64,000 bases of DNA, taken from positions 2,852,001 to 2,916,000 of the forward strand of contig NZ_CP117411.1 of NCBI RefSeq assembly GCF_028607085.1. Reading direction: 5' to 3'. Position numbers and translations under genes: made by a program. The stretch comes from Sphingomonas naphthae. Its GTDB lineage: Bacteria; Pseudomonadota; Alphaproteobacteria; Sphingomonadales; Sphingomonadaceae. Shown here piece after piece: positions 26,431 to 35,212 of the stretch. The notes below the pieces were generated by a model, which saw only the letters and a program-made list of their open reading frames with translations, was not told the DNA's origin and made no database searches. Within the stretch, counting starts at the first letter, position 1. Each line of letters starts with the position of its first letter.

Positions 26431-27858
26431 CTATCGGGGCGTCACACATTCCGCGATCATCCCGACCGCATCGCGCCACGCACATTCCCCCGCCGAAAGC
26501 GGCCGGTGGAACGCCAGCGGTGCCGCCAGGAAGAAATGGCCCAGCGCGAGCGCGGCGACGATGATCGTCAGCCGCTCGCGCCAGCGGCCGCTGAGATAGG
26601 CCAGTGCCATCACCGCCAGCGCCTGCCCCGCCACCAGCGCGATCATATGGTGGTAGAGGTACATCACCCGCGTTTCGGCCAGCCACAGGTGCAGCAGCAT
26701 CGTGCCGCCCCATAGCAGCAGCAGCGCGGCGATCAGCGGCGCGTCGCGGGTGGTGGCGCGGCGGGTGGCGAGCAGGCCGATGCCCTCGACCACGCCCGCC
26801 AGCGAGGCCAGCCAGGCGATCAGATTGGGGGTGAGCGCGAGATAGGCGACCTTCGCGCCCTCCGCATCCCAGCGATAGGTAATCGGGCGCTGGCCGATCA
26901 GCCATTCGGCGGGCACCGAGCCGTTGGCATCCTCGCGCGGGGTGCCGGCGAGGTCGGCGACGATATAGCGGCGGTAGCTTTCGAGCAGGGCGAGCATCAC
27001 CCGGCCGGACATGTCGCGCTCATGATCGGCCCATTGCCGCGCCGTCTCGGTCATCGCCCGCCGATCCGCGTCGCCCGCCGCCGTGCCCGCGATCGGCGGC
27101 TGGCGGCAGGTGGCGAGCCACAGCATCGCGACCACCAGAAAGGCGACGACCGCGCCGCCCGCGATCCGCGACGCCGCCGCCACCGCCTCGGCCCGGCCGT
27201 CGCTGCGCAGCGCCAGCCCGATCGGCACCAGCGCCGGCAGCAGCAGGATCAGCGCATTGGCGCGCACCAGCGTGGCCGCCATGATCGCCACCCCCAGCCC
27301 TATCTCCGCCCCACGCGACCGCGTGCCGCAGGCGCGGACGAGGCACAGCAGCGCCGCCAGCACGAACATCAATTGGAAGGGATCGAGATGCCCCGCGCGG
27401 AACTGCGCGATCAGCGCGGTATCGAACAGGGTGAGCGTGCTGGCCAGCAGCCCGGTCCACAGGCTGCTCGTCAGCGCCACGACCAGCAGGAAGAACAGCC
27501 CCGCCGCGATCACGCCGGCCAGCGCGGCGGCGTGGCGCGGGCCGGAATAACGGTAATCGGCGGGCATCGCCTCGGCCGCGATGCTCTTCACCGCCGCCAT
27601 GTGGCGCTGGTCGATCGTCTCGTTGCCGCCGGTCAGCCAGTCCCCAGCGGCGATCAGCATCAGGCCGAGCGGGGGATGCGAGGCGAATTGCGCCTGCCCC
27701 GCCTCGGTGCGGGCGACGGCGGTGAGATAATAGCTTTCGTCCCAGATGGGCGCGCGGATGCGGCCGAGCCCGGCGAACATCAGCATGGTGGCCACCGCCA
27801 TCACCAGCCCGGCGCAGGCGGCCGTGCCCGCGATGCCCGGCCGGTGTTCGAGACTCAC
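26431..27858 (-). CDS. GT39-type membrane glycosyltransferase
   Basis: A 475-residue multi-pass membrane protein of the lipid-carrier-dependent glycosyltransferase (GT39/PMT-like, GT-C) class. The first periplasmic loop carries the acidic residues of DESYYLTAVARTEAG (about 40) and FASHPPLGLMLIA, which bind metal and polyprenyl-phosphate sugar. At least eight hydrophobic segments follow. It starts 13 bases after the stop of a polyprenol-phosphate mannosyltransferase-like gene, so the two probably make and use the same lipid-linked sugar, transferring it outside the cytoplasmic membrane. Acceptor unknown. Confidence 0.87.
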   Translation of the reverse strand: MSLEHRPGIAGTAACAGLVMAVATMLMFAGLGRIRAPIWDESYYLTAVARTEAGQAQFASHPPLGLMLIAAGDWLTGGNETIDQRHMAAVKSIAAEAMPADYRYSGPRHAAALAGVIAAGLFFLLVVALTSSLWTGLLASTLTLFDTALIAQFRAGHLDPFQLMFVLAALLCLVRACGTRSRGAEIGLGVAIMAATLVRANALILLLPALVPIGLALRSDGRAEAVAAASRIAGGAVVAFLVVAMLWLATCRQPPIAGTAAGDADRRAMTETARQWADHERDMSGRVMLALLESYRRYIVADLAGTPREDANGSVPAEWLIGQRPITYRWDAEGAKVAYLALTPNLIAWLASLAGVVEGIGLLATRRATTRDAPLIAALLLLWGGTMLLHLWLAETRVMYLYHHMIALVAGQALAVMALAYLSGRWRERLTIIVAALALGHFFLAAPLAFHRPLSAGECAWRDAVGMIAECVTPR

Positions 27859-27871
27859 ACGCCGGCGCGGC

Positions 27872-28801
27872 TCATTGGCGGGCGATGCTCCGGCGCTGGC
27901 AGAGCAAGGCGGCGACCATCCCGGCCGCGACCGCAGCCGGGGCCGCAGCGCCGCCCACGGCCGACGTGCCCCAGGCCACGCCCAGCCCCGCCGCGACGGC
28001 GCCGGCCGGCGCGATCAGGCGGATCGGGTTGAGGCGGCCGAACTTCTTTTCGGCCAGCAGCGACAGATAATCGAACACCACGCCCGCGCCGAGCTTGCTG
28101 GCGCCATGCTTGCGCATCGCGAACACCAGAGGCACCTCGCGGATGCGGAGCGGCCGGGCGCTCGTCAGGACGATGTCGAGCAGGATCTTGAAGCCCTTCC
28201 CCGAAAGATGCGGCACCGTGTCATCCAGCACGCGCCGGCGCAACATGAAGAATCCGCTCATCGGATCGGACAGGCCCTTCGTCGCGCGCGAACGGCACAG
28301 GCCGGAGGCGACCCGGCTGACCAAAGCGCGGCCCGCGCCCCATTCGCCGATCGACCCGCCCGCGACATGGCGGCTGGCGACGACCAGCTCGGCGCGATCC
28401 TCGCGCACCAGCGACAGCATGGAAGGCAGAACGGCCGGATCATGCTGGAGATCGGCATCCATCACCGCCAGCACCGGCGCCGACGAGGCCAGCATCCCTT
28501 CGATACAGGCCGAGGAGAGCCCGCGCCGGCCGACGCGGCGGATCACTCGCACGCGCCCGTCGCGGCGACCGATCGAGCGGACATGATCGGCGGTGCCGTC
28601 GGGCGAATCGTCGTCGACGACGATCATCTCCCAATCGATGCCGACGAGCGCCTCGCCCACGCGCGAGACGAGTTCGTCGATATTCTCGCGCTCGTTATAG
28701 CTGGGCACGACGATCGTGAGTTCGGCGGCGCGCGGCGCGGGACGAAACATCTCGCGGATGTCGTAGGCAGCCGTGCTGCTCCAATTGGCCCGGTCCAGCA
28801 T
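27872..28801 (-). CDS. Polyprenol monophosphomannose synthase-like GT2
   Basis: A 309-residue glycosyltransferase of the dolichol-phosphate mannosyltransferase type. VVPSYNERENIDELVSR (about 32-48), DDDSPDGTADHV (about 62-73) and DADLQHDP (about 113) are the canonical motifs; the C-terminus has two hydrophobic segments and ends in RRRSIARQ. It makes polyprenyl-phosphate sugar on the cytoplasmic face. It precedes the GT39 gene by 13 bases and its first base overlaps the last base of the dioxygenase gene. The exact sugar (mannose or glucose) is not certain. Confidence 0.88.
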   Translation of the reverse strand: MLDRANWSSTAAYDIREMFRPAPRAAELTIVVPSYNERENIDELVSRVGEALVGIDWEMIVVDDDSPDGTADHVRSIGRRDGRVRVIRRVGRRGLSSACIEGMLASSAPVLAVMDADLQHDPAVLPSMLSLVREDRAELVVASRHVAGGSIGEWGAGRALVSRVASGLCRSRATKGLSDPMSGFFMLRRRVLDDTVPHLSGKGFKILLDIVLTSARPLRIREVPLVFAMRKHGASKLGAGVVFDYLSLLAEKKFGRLNPIRLIAPAGAVAAGLGVAWGTSAVGGAAAPAAVAAGMVAALLCQRRSIARQ

Positions 28802-29724
28802 CAGCGCGCGATCCCTATCGTGTTGGTGGCGGTATATCCGGCGGCGACGCTGCCGCTCATGGTCATCTGCATCTGGGCGAGTTGCGCGGCGCTGTTGTCG
28901 CCGAACACATTGTCGCTGGAAAGCGTCACCCGCGCGAGGTTGGTGACGCTCGTGCTGTAGCCGGTCGCGCCCGCATAGACCGTCGAGCAGATATCCCGCG
29001 GCGGATAGATCTGCGTGATTAACAAGGCGTTACGCCCGCTCGTCGCGGCCGAGAGGCTCGCGAAGATCTCCAGATGGATGTGCGGGAAGCGCCCGTCGTA
29101 GCAGCCGGGGAAGATGGTGGTGAAGGTGACCTCGCCATTCGCGTCGGTCACCTGGATGCCGCGCAGATAGCTTTCCGCCGGCACCGAATAGAGCGAGTAG
29201 AGCCCGGCCCGGTCGCAATGCCACAGATAGATGGCATAGCCCGAGAGCGCCGCGCAGCCCGCGCTGGTGTTGACCAGCTTCAGCTTCAAGGTGACCTGCA
29301 CGCCCGCCGCCGTCGTGGTCGAGCTGATGAAGCTCGACCGGATATCCGATCGCACCGCCCCGCCCAGGGTCAGCACGTTGCTGCTGCCGCCGCTCGCGGT
29401 GTTGGTGCCGTCCGCCGGATAAGGCCCGTTGGTCTCCGACGCATCGGCGACGCAGGTGCCGCTGGCCGAGGAGGAACTGGACGACGACGAGCTGCTGCTC
29501 GAGCTGGAGGAACTGGAGCTGGACGAACTGGTGCCGGCGGTCGACACGGTCGAGACCGACCCGCCGCCACCGCCGCCGCAGCCGGTGACGAGCGCCGCCG
29601 TGCCCGCGCTGGCGAACCAGGCGAGCGCCTTGCGGCGCACGATCATCTGCGCCGCCATCCGCTGCATGTCCTCGGCCAGGCCGCTGCCATGATGCACGTC
29701 GGTCGAACCCTCACCCATTCCCAA
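28801..29724 (-). CDS. Exported intradiol dioxygenase-like protein
   Basis: A 307-residue protein with the C-terminal fold of intradiol ring-cleavage dioxygenases. The iron ligands can be seen as tyrosines in YAIYLWHCD (about 170) and GCYDGRFPHIH (about 208), with the two histidines of the latter. The N-terminus has a Tat-like IVRRKALAWFASAG followed by a lipobox-like VTGC, then Gly6 and a pure serine run of about 20 residues as linker. Periplasmic intradiol-type enzymes of this kind are widespread but poorly understood. It is the first gene of a three-gene unit with the GT2 and GT39 genes; no aromatic-degradation genes are nearby. Confidence 0.8.
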   Translation of the reverse strand: MGMGEGSTDVHHGSGLAEDMQRMAAQMIVRRKALAWFASAGTAALVTGCGGGGGGSVSTVSTAGTSSSSSSSSSSSSSSSSSSSSSASGTCVADASETNGPYPADGTNTASGGSSNVLTLGGAVRSDIRSSFISSTTTAAGVQVTLKLKLVNTSAGCAALSGYAIYLWHCDRAGLYSLYSVPAESYLRGIQVTDANGEVTFTTIFPGCYDGRFPHIHLEIFASLSAATSGRNALLITQIYPPRDICSTVYAGATGYSTSVTNLARVTLSSDNVFGDNSAAQLAQMQMTMSGSVAAGYTATNTIGIAR

Positions 29725-29937
29725 ACCCCCGATGACGCCGGATCGCGATGATCCGGCCTGTCACGGCGGAGTGGCCGTCCCGTTTTGCGCTGGAATTTCG
29801 GCTTCTTGACCGAGATGTTACGCTGCCCACGCAAGCATGACGGTGCCGATCGGCGATTACCTCAGCGGCTCAGCGGACGAACTGGTTCATTTGCGGGATA
29901 ATCTGCACAGCTCGCCAGAATGTCCCCGTTGATGGGC

Positions 29938-30699
29938 TCAGCGCTGCACCGCGTGAACGAACATATACCCTTCGTTGCGCACGGTGCGGATCAGCTCGCC
30001 GCCCGCCGCGCCGGAGAGTTTGCGGCGCAGGCGGCTGATCTGCACGTCGATCGCGCGATCATAATGGTCGCTGTCCGATCCCCGCGCGAAATCGAGCAAT
30101 TGGTCGCGGGTCAGCACCCGGCGGGGATGTTCGACGAAGGCGCGCAGCAGCCGGAACTCGCCATCGGACAAGGTGAACGGCGCGCCATCGGGGTCGCTCA
30201 GCGAGCGCGACTCGACATCGATCCGCCAGCCCGCGAAGCGCCAGCCGGCCTCGTCCCGTGCCGCCACCGGCTCGACCGGATCGACATCGTTGGCCGCCAC
30301 CGACCGCTCCGCCCGGCGCAGCACGGTGCGGATGCGCGCCAGCAATTCGCGCGGGTTGCACGGTTTCGCCAGATAATCCTCGGCCCCCATCTCCAGCCCG
30401 ACGATGCGGTCGACATCGGTGCCCACCGCCGACAGCATGATGACCGGCGGGCCGTCGTCGCCCTTCTGGAGCCGGCGCAGCGCGGTCAGCCCGTCCTCGC
30501 CGGGCATCATCACGTCCAGCACGATCAGGTCGTAGCGGCGCTCGGCCAGCATCCGCCGCATCTCGGCCGGGTCGCCCGCCGTATCGGTCTGGTAGCCGTG
30601 CTTGGCGAGGAAGGAGGACATCAGCGTCCGTATGCCCGTGTCGTCATCGACGATCAGGATGCGGGTGGCGAGGTCCATGGGCGCGAGAATGGCGTTCAT
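29938..30699 (-). CDS. OmpR-family response regulator
   Basis: A 253-residue DNA-binding response regulator. The receiver domain starts RILIVDDD (acidic pocket at about 18-20), the phospho-acceptor is D62 in LIVLDVMMPGEDG and the lysine is near 112. A winged-helix DNA-binding domain follows (about 155-250) with RLLRAFVEHPRRVLTR and RAIDVQISRLRRK. The start could be ATG 30699 or ATG 30678; neither has a strong ribosome site. It is divergent from the sensor kinase gene at 31017 and is its probable partner. Confidence 0.93.
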   Translation of the reverse strand: MNAILAPMDLATRILIVDDDTGIRTLMSSFLAKHGYQTDTAGDPAEMRRMLAERRYDLIVLDVMMPGEDGLTALRRLQKGDDGPPVIMLSAVGTDVDRIVGLEMGAEDYLAKPCNPRELLARIRTVLRRAERSVAANDVDPVEPVAARDEAGWRFAGWRIDVESRSLSDPDGAPFTLSDGEFRLLRAFVEHPRRVLTRDQLLDFARGSDSDHYDRAIDVQISRLRRKLSGAAGGELIRTVRNEGYMFVHAVQR

Positions 30700-30829
30700 C
30701 CTTTGCGAATGCCAGCCCCGCCGTACCGTGATATGTCGGGCACCGCCTGGCCGGCTGCAACAAAGCTGAAATCTTCCCGCAAGGCGTGTGCGTGATAGTG
30801 CAACCTCCACGACTCACAGGAGACGGATC

Positions 30830-31009
30830 ATGGCGGGTCTGACGCTCTTTCACCGGGTGATCGATACGCTGGCGACGGCGCTGGGCGACGTGGCGCGCGC
30901 CCCCGGCATCGCCCGCCCCGAACCGGCGCGCGAGACCCGCGACAGCCATTTGCCGCGCCCCGCCGACCTGCTGTCCGTCTCCACGGATTTCGACCGCTTC
31001 CGGCGATGA
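30830..31009 (+). CDS. Small protein between response regulator and kinase
   Basis: A 59-residue protein starting MAGLTLFHRVIDTLATALGD with a short amphipathic helix, then a Pro/Arg-rich middle and a C-terminus STDFDRFRR. AGGAG lies 8 bases before ATG 30830, and the next gene, the sensor kinase, starts 7 bases after its stop, so the two are co-translated. No family recognised. It may be a small partner or regulator of the two-component pair. Confidence 0.6.
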   Translation: MAGLTLFHRVIDTLATALGDVARAPGIARPEPARETRDSHLPRPADLLSVSTDFDRFRR

Positions 31010-31016
31010 TCCGCCG

Positions 31017-33143
31017 ATGAGCCCGATCGCCGTGCTGCGCGGCTGGCGTGGGCCGTCGCTCGCGCTCCAGATCCTCGCGCTGCTGCTGGGCGGGCTGATC
31101 GTCGCGCAGATCGTGACGCTGTTTCTCACCCTCGTTCTGCCCCCCGCCCCGCCCGCGCAATATAATATGCGCGACATTGCGGCGGCGCTGGGCGGCGACG
31201 AGCGCGCCAAGCTCACCCGCCTCGTCCGCCCCGGCCCGCCCGATCTCTCCGGCCCCGGCTGGCTCGGCTCGGCCCGGTCGAGCGAGGAACTGGCCGGGCT
31301 GCTCGGCGCCGATCCTGAGGACGTGCGCCTCGCTTTCTACACGCCTTTGCCCTTCGCCGGCACCGCCGGGCCGCCGCCGGGCGTGATCCCGGCGTCCTTC
31401 CTCGCCTTCGCGCAGGCGGGGCCGGGCGGGGGCATGGGCCTGCCGCAAGGCGCGGGGATGCCGGGCGGCGGCTTCCCCGGCGGCGGCCTGCCGAGCGGAA
31501 TGCCCGGCGGCGGCTTTCCGGGCGGCGGTCAGGGCGGCTTCCCCGGCACCGGCACCTTTCCCGGTCGCGGCGAGGGCGGCGGCTTCCCCCGCTCGGGCGA
31601 GGCGCGCACCGGCGGCGACTTCCCGGGCGGAGCGGTGCGCCAACAATTCCCGCGCGGCGGCGGCCAGCCCGGCGGGATGGGCGGCATGCCCGGCGCGGCC
31701 GGCGGCCCCGGCGGCAATCCGGGTGGCACGGGCGGCGGCATCACCACGCAGGGCGCGGGCGCGCCGATCCGCGTCGGCCAGCCGCGCGCCACGGTCGGCC
31801 CCAACGGCCCCGTCCTGCAAGGCGGGCGCGCGCCCACGATGCAGCCCGCGCCGCAGATGATGCCGCCGATGATCCGCGTGCCCGTCGCCAGCGACATGCC
31901 GCGCGCACCGGTCGAGACGCGCGACACGCAGGCCGCCCCGCCGCCCGCGCCGCGCCGCCCGATCCCCGAGGAGGAGGCGCCGGTCCAGACCGTGACGCGC
32001 GCACCCGCCGCGCCCGAGCGCAGCGCCGTGGTCGCCGCACCGCCGGTCGTTGTCTCCACCCCCGCCGCCGAGCCAGCCCCGCGCACCGCCGTCCGCGAAC
32101 CCGCGCCGGTCCGCGCCGAGCCCCACGCCGTGCCGATCGCGCGCCCGTCGAGCGCGCTCTTCGGCCTCGCCCCCGCGCCCTTCGTCGAGGGCGATTTCGT
32201 CGCCGCGCGCCGGCTGGCCGACGGGCGCTGGGCGGTGGTGCAGCCCGCCGCCGAGGGCTTCCCCAATGCGTGGCAGCGCCGCGTCGGCCTGTGGTTCCTG
32301 ATCGCCTTCGCCATCGTCGCGCCGCTCGGCTGGATGTTCGCCCGCCGCCTCTCCGGCCCGCTCGACCGCTTCGCCGACGCCGCCGCGCAACTGGGCCGCG
32401 ATCCCTCCGCCGCGATCGTCGCGCTCGATGGCCCGGCCGAGATCGGCCGGGCCGCCCACGCCTTCAACCTGATGCAGAACCGGCTGCGCAGCTTCGTCGA
32501 CGATCGCACCGCGATGGTCGGCGCGATCAGCCACGATCTGCGCACCCCCCTCACCCGCCTGCGCTTCCGCATGGAGGAAGTGGAGGACGACGCCATGCGC
32601 GACGGGATGCTGGAGGAGGTCGTGGAGATGGAGGAGATGATCGCCTCGGTCCTCGCCTTCATCCGCGATGCCTCCACCCCCGGCGTGCGCGAGCGGCTCG
32701 ACCTGCGGACGCTGGTGGACGACGTGGCCGAGGATGCCGCGATGGTCGGCGGCCACGTCACCGTCGAGGCGACGATGCCCGCCACCGTCGAGGTCGACGT
32801 GCTGGGGATGCGCCGCCTGCTGGCCAACCTCGTCGAGAATGCGCTCAAATATGGCGAACGCGCGCGCATCCGGCTGGAGGTGGGCGAGGAGGAAGCGATC
32901 GCCGCCGTGATCGACGACGGCCCCGGCCTGCCCGACGAGGAACTGGAACTGGTGTTCCAGCCCTTCTACCGCACCGCCGCCGCCCGCGCCTCCGACGCGC
33001 GCGGCACCGGCCTCGGCCTCGCCGTCTGCCGCTCCATCGCCCGCGCCCACGGCGGCGACGTGCGCCTGTCGCGATCGGCGGAAGGCTTCAAGGCCGAGGT
33101 GCGCGTACCGCTGGTGTATGAGAGCGAGCGGCTGGCGGCTTGA
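31017..33143 (+). CDS. Sensor histidine kinase with giant Gly/Pro-rich periplasmic domain
   Basis: A 708-residue membrane sensor kinase. TM1 is at about 17-40 and TM2 at about 423-442; between them lies a periplasmic region of some 380 residues, of which about 134-245 is Gly/Pro-rich with recurring GGGFPGG units and about 250-380 Pro/Ala/Arg-rich. HAMP follows (about 443-495), then HisKA with H506 in AISHDLRTPLTRLRF and an ATPase domain with NLVENALKYG, DDGPGLPDE and GTGLGLAV boxes. Usual relatives (EnvZ-like) lack this insertion. It pairs with the divergent OmpR-type regulator. Signal unknown. Confidence 0.92.
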   Translation: MSPIAVLRGWRGPSLALQILALLLGGLIVAQIVTLFLTLVLPPAPPAQYNMRDIAAALGGDERAKLTRLVRPGPPDLSGPGWLGSARSSEELAGLLGADPEDVRLAFYTPLPFAGTAGPPPGVIPASFLAFAQAGPGGGMGLPQGAGMPGGGFPGGGLPSGMPGGGFPGGGQGGFPGTGTFPGRGEGGGFPRSGEARTGGDFPGGAVRQQFPRGGGQPGGMGGMPGAAGGPGGNPGGTGGGITTQGAGAPIRVGQPRATVGPNGPVLQGGRAPTMQPAPQMMPPMIRVPVASDMPRAPVETRDTQAAPPPAPRRPIPEEEAPVQTVTRAPAAPERSAVVAAPPVVVSTPAAEPAPRTAVREPAPVRAEPHAVPIARPSSALFGLAPAPFVEGDFVAARRLADGRWAVVQPAAEGFPNAWQRRVGLWFLIAFAIVAPLGWMFARRLSGPLDRFADAAAQLGRDPSAAIVALDGPAEIGRAAHAFNLMQNRLRSFVDDRTAMVGAISHDLRTPLTRLRFRMEEVEDDAMRDGMLEEVVEMEEMIASVLAFIRDASTPGVRERLDLRTLVDDVAEDAAMVGGHVTVEATMPATVEVDVLGMRRLLANLVENALKYGERARIRLEVGEEEAIAAVIDDGPGLPDEELELVFQPFYRTAAARASDARGTGLGLAVCRSIARAHGGDVRLSRSAEGFKAEVRVPLVYESERLAA

Positions 33144-33149
33144 ACGCTC

Positions 33150-33231
33150 CGTGCTCCGGCGAAGGCCGGAGCCCAGGGTTACAAAGCGCAGCGCTTGGGG
33201 CTCTGGGCTGTGGCCTTCGCAGGAGCACGGC
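33150..33231. repeat. Dispersed inverted repeat, family B
   Basis: Arms of 28 bases (33150-33177 and 33204-33231, ccgtgctccggcgaaggccg and its near-inverse) with a 26-base loop that itself holds aagcgc-agcgctt. It fills the gap between the kinase stop and the DUF1801 gene. Confidence 0.8.
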
Positions 33232-33234
33232 GGC

Positions 33235-33624
33235 CTACTTCTTCCCCTTCCCGTTCGCCGCCACCGCCGCCTGCATCAGCGCCACGAACGCCGCCTCGTC
33301 CACCATCTCCCCCTCGCGCAGGTCGATCGCGCGGCGGGCGTTGCCGTCGAGGCTGGCGTTGAACAGGCCGGCCGGATCGGCGAGCGACGCGCCCTTCATG
33401 AAGGTGAGCTTCACCACCGCCTTGTAGCTCTCGCCCGTGCACAGAATGCCGCCGCGCGACCAGACGGGCACGCCGCGCCACTTCCACTCCTCGACCACGT
33501 CGGGCACCGCTTGGTGGATCAGCGCGCGCAGGCGGCCGAGCGTCTCGCCGCGCCAGTCGGCCAGCTCGCGGATGCGATCGTCGATCTTCTCGGATGCCGG
33601 TCCGTCGTCCGCCGTTCCTGTCAT
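33235..33624 (-). CDS. DUF1801-family protein
   Basis: A 129-residue YdhG/DUF1801-type protein. The family pattern is visible: IRELADWRGETLGRLRALI, then VVEEWKWRGVPVWS (about 46-59), then a VKLTFMKGASL segment (about 71-81). The fold is frataxin-like and function is unknown; a role in iron or metal handling has been suggested for related YdhG proteins but is unproven. Lys-rich C-terminus. Stands alone. Confidence 0.85.
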   Translation of the reverse strand: MTGTADDGPASEKIDDRIRELADWRGETLGRLRALIHQAVPDVVEEWKWRGVPVWSRGGILCTGESYKAVVKLTFMKGASLADPAGLFNASLDGNARRAIDLREGEMVDEAAFVALMQAAVAANGKGKK

Positions 33625-33758
33625 CGTCGCCCCTCCAGGTCGCGGCCTATCCTATCGCGATACGCCAGGCAAAAAAGGGCGATCGTTACGCCGTGCAACA
33701 TGGCGAAATGCGGTCGCAACACGGCCGGCCGATCTCCGCTCCCGAAGGAGACAGCCCC

Positions 33759-33947
33759 ATGTTTCACCAGCCGATCCCCCTGCCCGCCACCGCCCCCGTC
33801 CCGATCGACGAACATCGCCACCGCCCGCGCTATTCGACGGTGAAGCAGGATGGCGTGTTGCGGCGGGGCACCTGCTACATCTGCGGCGCGAGCATCGCGC
33901 GGACGGAGGCCACGCGGATCTGGTTCCAGACGGGCGCGATGGGGTGA
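33759..33947 (+). CDS. Small protein with possible zinc-binding CxxC
   Basis: A 62-residue protein starting MFHQPIPLPATAPVPIDEHR, with RRGTCYICGASIARTEA (CxxC) near the middle and a short C-terminus. AAGGAG lies 7 bases before ATG 33759, an excellent site. A single CxxC is not enough for a zinc finger alone, but dimers could form one. No family recognised. An inverted repeat starts 5 bases after the stop. Confidence 0.6.
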   Translation: MFHQPIPLPATAPVPIDEHRHRPRYSTVKQDGVLRRGTCYICGASIARTEATRIWFQTGAMG

Positions 33948-33951
33948 GCAT

Positions 33952-34020
33952 CGTCATTGCGAGCGTAGCGAAGCAATCCAGGTTCCGCCGCTGGATTGCT
34001 TCGCTACGCTCGCAATGACG
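33952..34020. repeat. Dispersed inverted repeat, family C copy 1
   Basis: Perfect 30-bp arms (33952-33981 and 33991-34020; cgtcattgcgagcgtagcga and its complement) with a 9-base loop. The arms are identical to those of copy 2 at 43134-43200. Confidence 0.95.
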
Positions 34021-34041
34021 GGGTAAGGGTAGAGCGCCCGA

Positions 34042-35178
34042 CTACACCCACTCGTCCCGCACGCTGGCATCCGGCTCCAGCTCCAGCCGCAATATCCGCT
34101 CCCGCTCGTAATGCAGCGGATCGAGGCGGCCCAGCGCCCATGCCGCCGTACCGCGCACCACCGGCGCGGGATCGTCGAGCAGCGCCGCCACCGGCGCCGC
34201 CAGCGCATCCAGCCCGCTGTTGCCCGCCCCCACCAAGGCGTTCCGCACCATTCGGTCCCGCCCGATGCGCTTGATCGGCGAGCCGGCGAAGACCGCGCGG
34301 AAACCCGCGTCGTCCAGCGACAGCAGGTCGCCGATCTCGGGCGCGGCCAGTTCCGCCCGCGCGTGGAAGGCCTGCGCCGATTGCGCCGCCTCGGCGAACT
34401 TGTTCCACGGGCACACCGCCAGGCAATCGTCGCAACCATAGACGCGGTTGCCGATCGCCTCGCGGAATATCGCCGGAATCGGCCCCTTATGCTCGATCGT
34501 GAGGTAGGAGATGCAGCGCCGCGCATCGAGCTGATAGGGCGCGGGGAAGGCGTCGGTCGGGCAGGCGCGCTGGCAGGCGTCGCACGATCCGCAGCGGTCG
34601 CCGCCGGCGGGATCGGGCGCCAGATCGAGCGTCGTCATGATCGCGCCCAGCAGCAGCCAGCTGCCCGCCTGACGGCTGACGAGGTTGGTATGCTTGCCCT
34701 GCCAGCCCAGCCCCGCCGCCGCGGCCAGCGGCTTTTCCATCACCGGCGCGGTATCGACGAACACCTTCACGTCGCCGCCGGCCCGCTCGACCAGCCACCG
34801 CGCCAGCGCCTTCAGCGCGCGTTTCACGACATCATGATAATCCTGCCCCCGCGCATAGGCCGAGAAGCGGCCGATCGCGGGCTCCGCGCCCAGCTTCATG
34901 GGGTCTTCGGCCGGCGCATAGCTCATGCCGAGCATCACCACCGATCGCACCTCGGGCCAGAGCGCGGCGGGGCTGCCGCGCTGGTGGCTGCGATCCGCCA
35001 TCCACCCCATCGACCCATGCGACCCCAGCGCCAGCCATTGCGCCAGCCGCTCGGCCGCGCCGGGAATGGCATCCGCCCGCGCGATGCCGCACTGGACGAA
35101 GCCCAACGCGCCGGCCTCCGCCTTCAAAGCGGCCTCGATCGGGGGATTGGAAGAGGGATTGGACGGGGGGCGTGTCAC
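34042..35178 (-). CDS. queG: Epoxyqueuosine reductase
   Basis: A 378-residue cobalamin-dependent enzyme for the last step of queuosine synthesis, reducing epoxyqueuosine in tRNA. The N-terminal domain has [11 protein letters not shown] and the two [4Fe-4S] clusters are bound by [16 protein letters not shown] and RCISY plus [13 protein letters not shown]; the C-terminus is a HEAT-like repeat ([18 protein letters not shown]). GTG 35178 is chosen since the reading frame upstream runs into the divergent ABC gene; length then matches the family. Divergent from the NatA-like gene with only 34 bases between starts. Confidence 0.95.
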   Translation of the reverse strand: MTRPPSNPSSNPPIEAALKAEAGALGFVQCGIARADAIPGAAERLAQWLALGSHGSMGWMADRSHQRGSPAALWPEVRSVVMLGMSYAPAEDPMKLGAEPAIGRFSAYARGQDYHDVVKRALKALARWLVERAGGDVKVFVDTAPVMEKPLAAAAGLGWQGKHTNLVSRQAGSWLLLGAIMTTLDLAPDPAGGDRCGSCDACQRACPTDAFPAPYQLDARRCISYLTIEHKGPIPAIFREAIGNRVYGCDDCLAVCPWNKFAEAAQSAQAFHARAELAAPEIGDLLSLDDAGFRAVFAGSPIKRIGRDRMVRNALVGAGNSGLDALAAPVAALLDDPAPVVRGTAAWALGRLDPLHYERERILRLELEPDASVRDEWV

Positions 35179-35212
35179 GTCTATCGCATAGCACGAGTAT
35201 CGGGAGTTGCGC

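Noticed and set aside
29429-29692. Plus-strand acidic frame with DDDELLLELEELELDE
   Set aside because: It is the complement of the serine-run codons in the dioxygenase linker.
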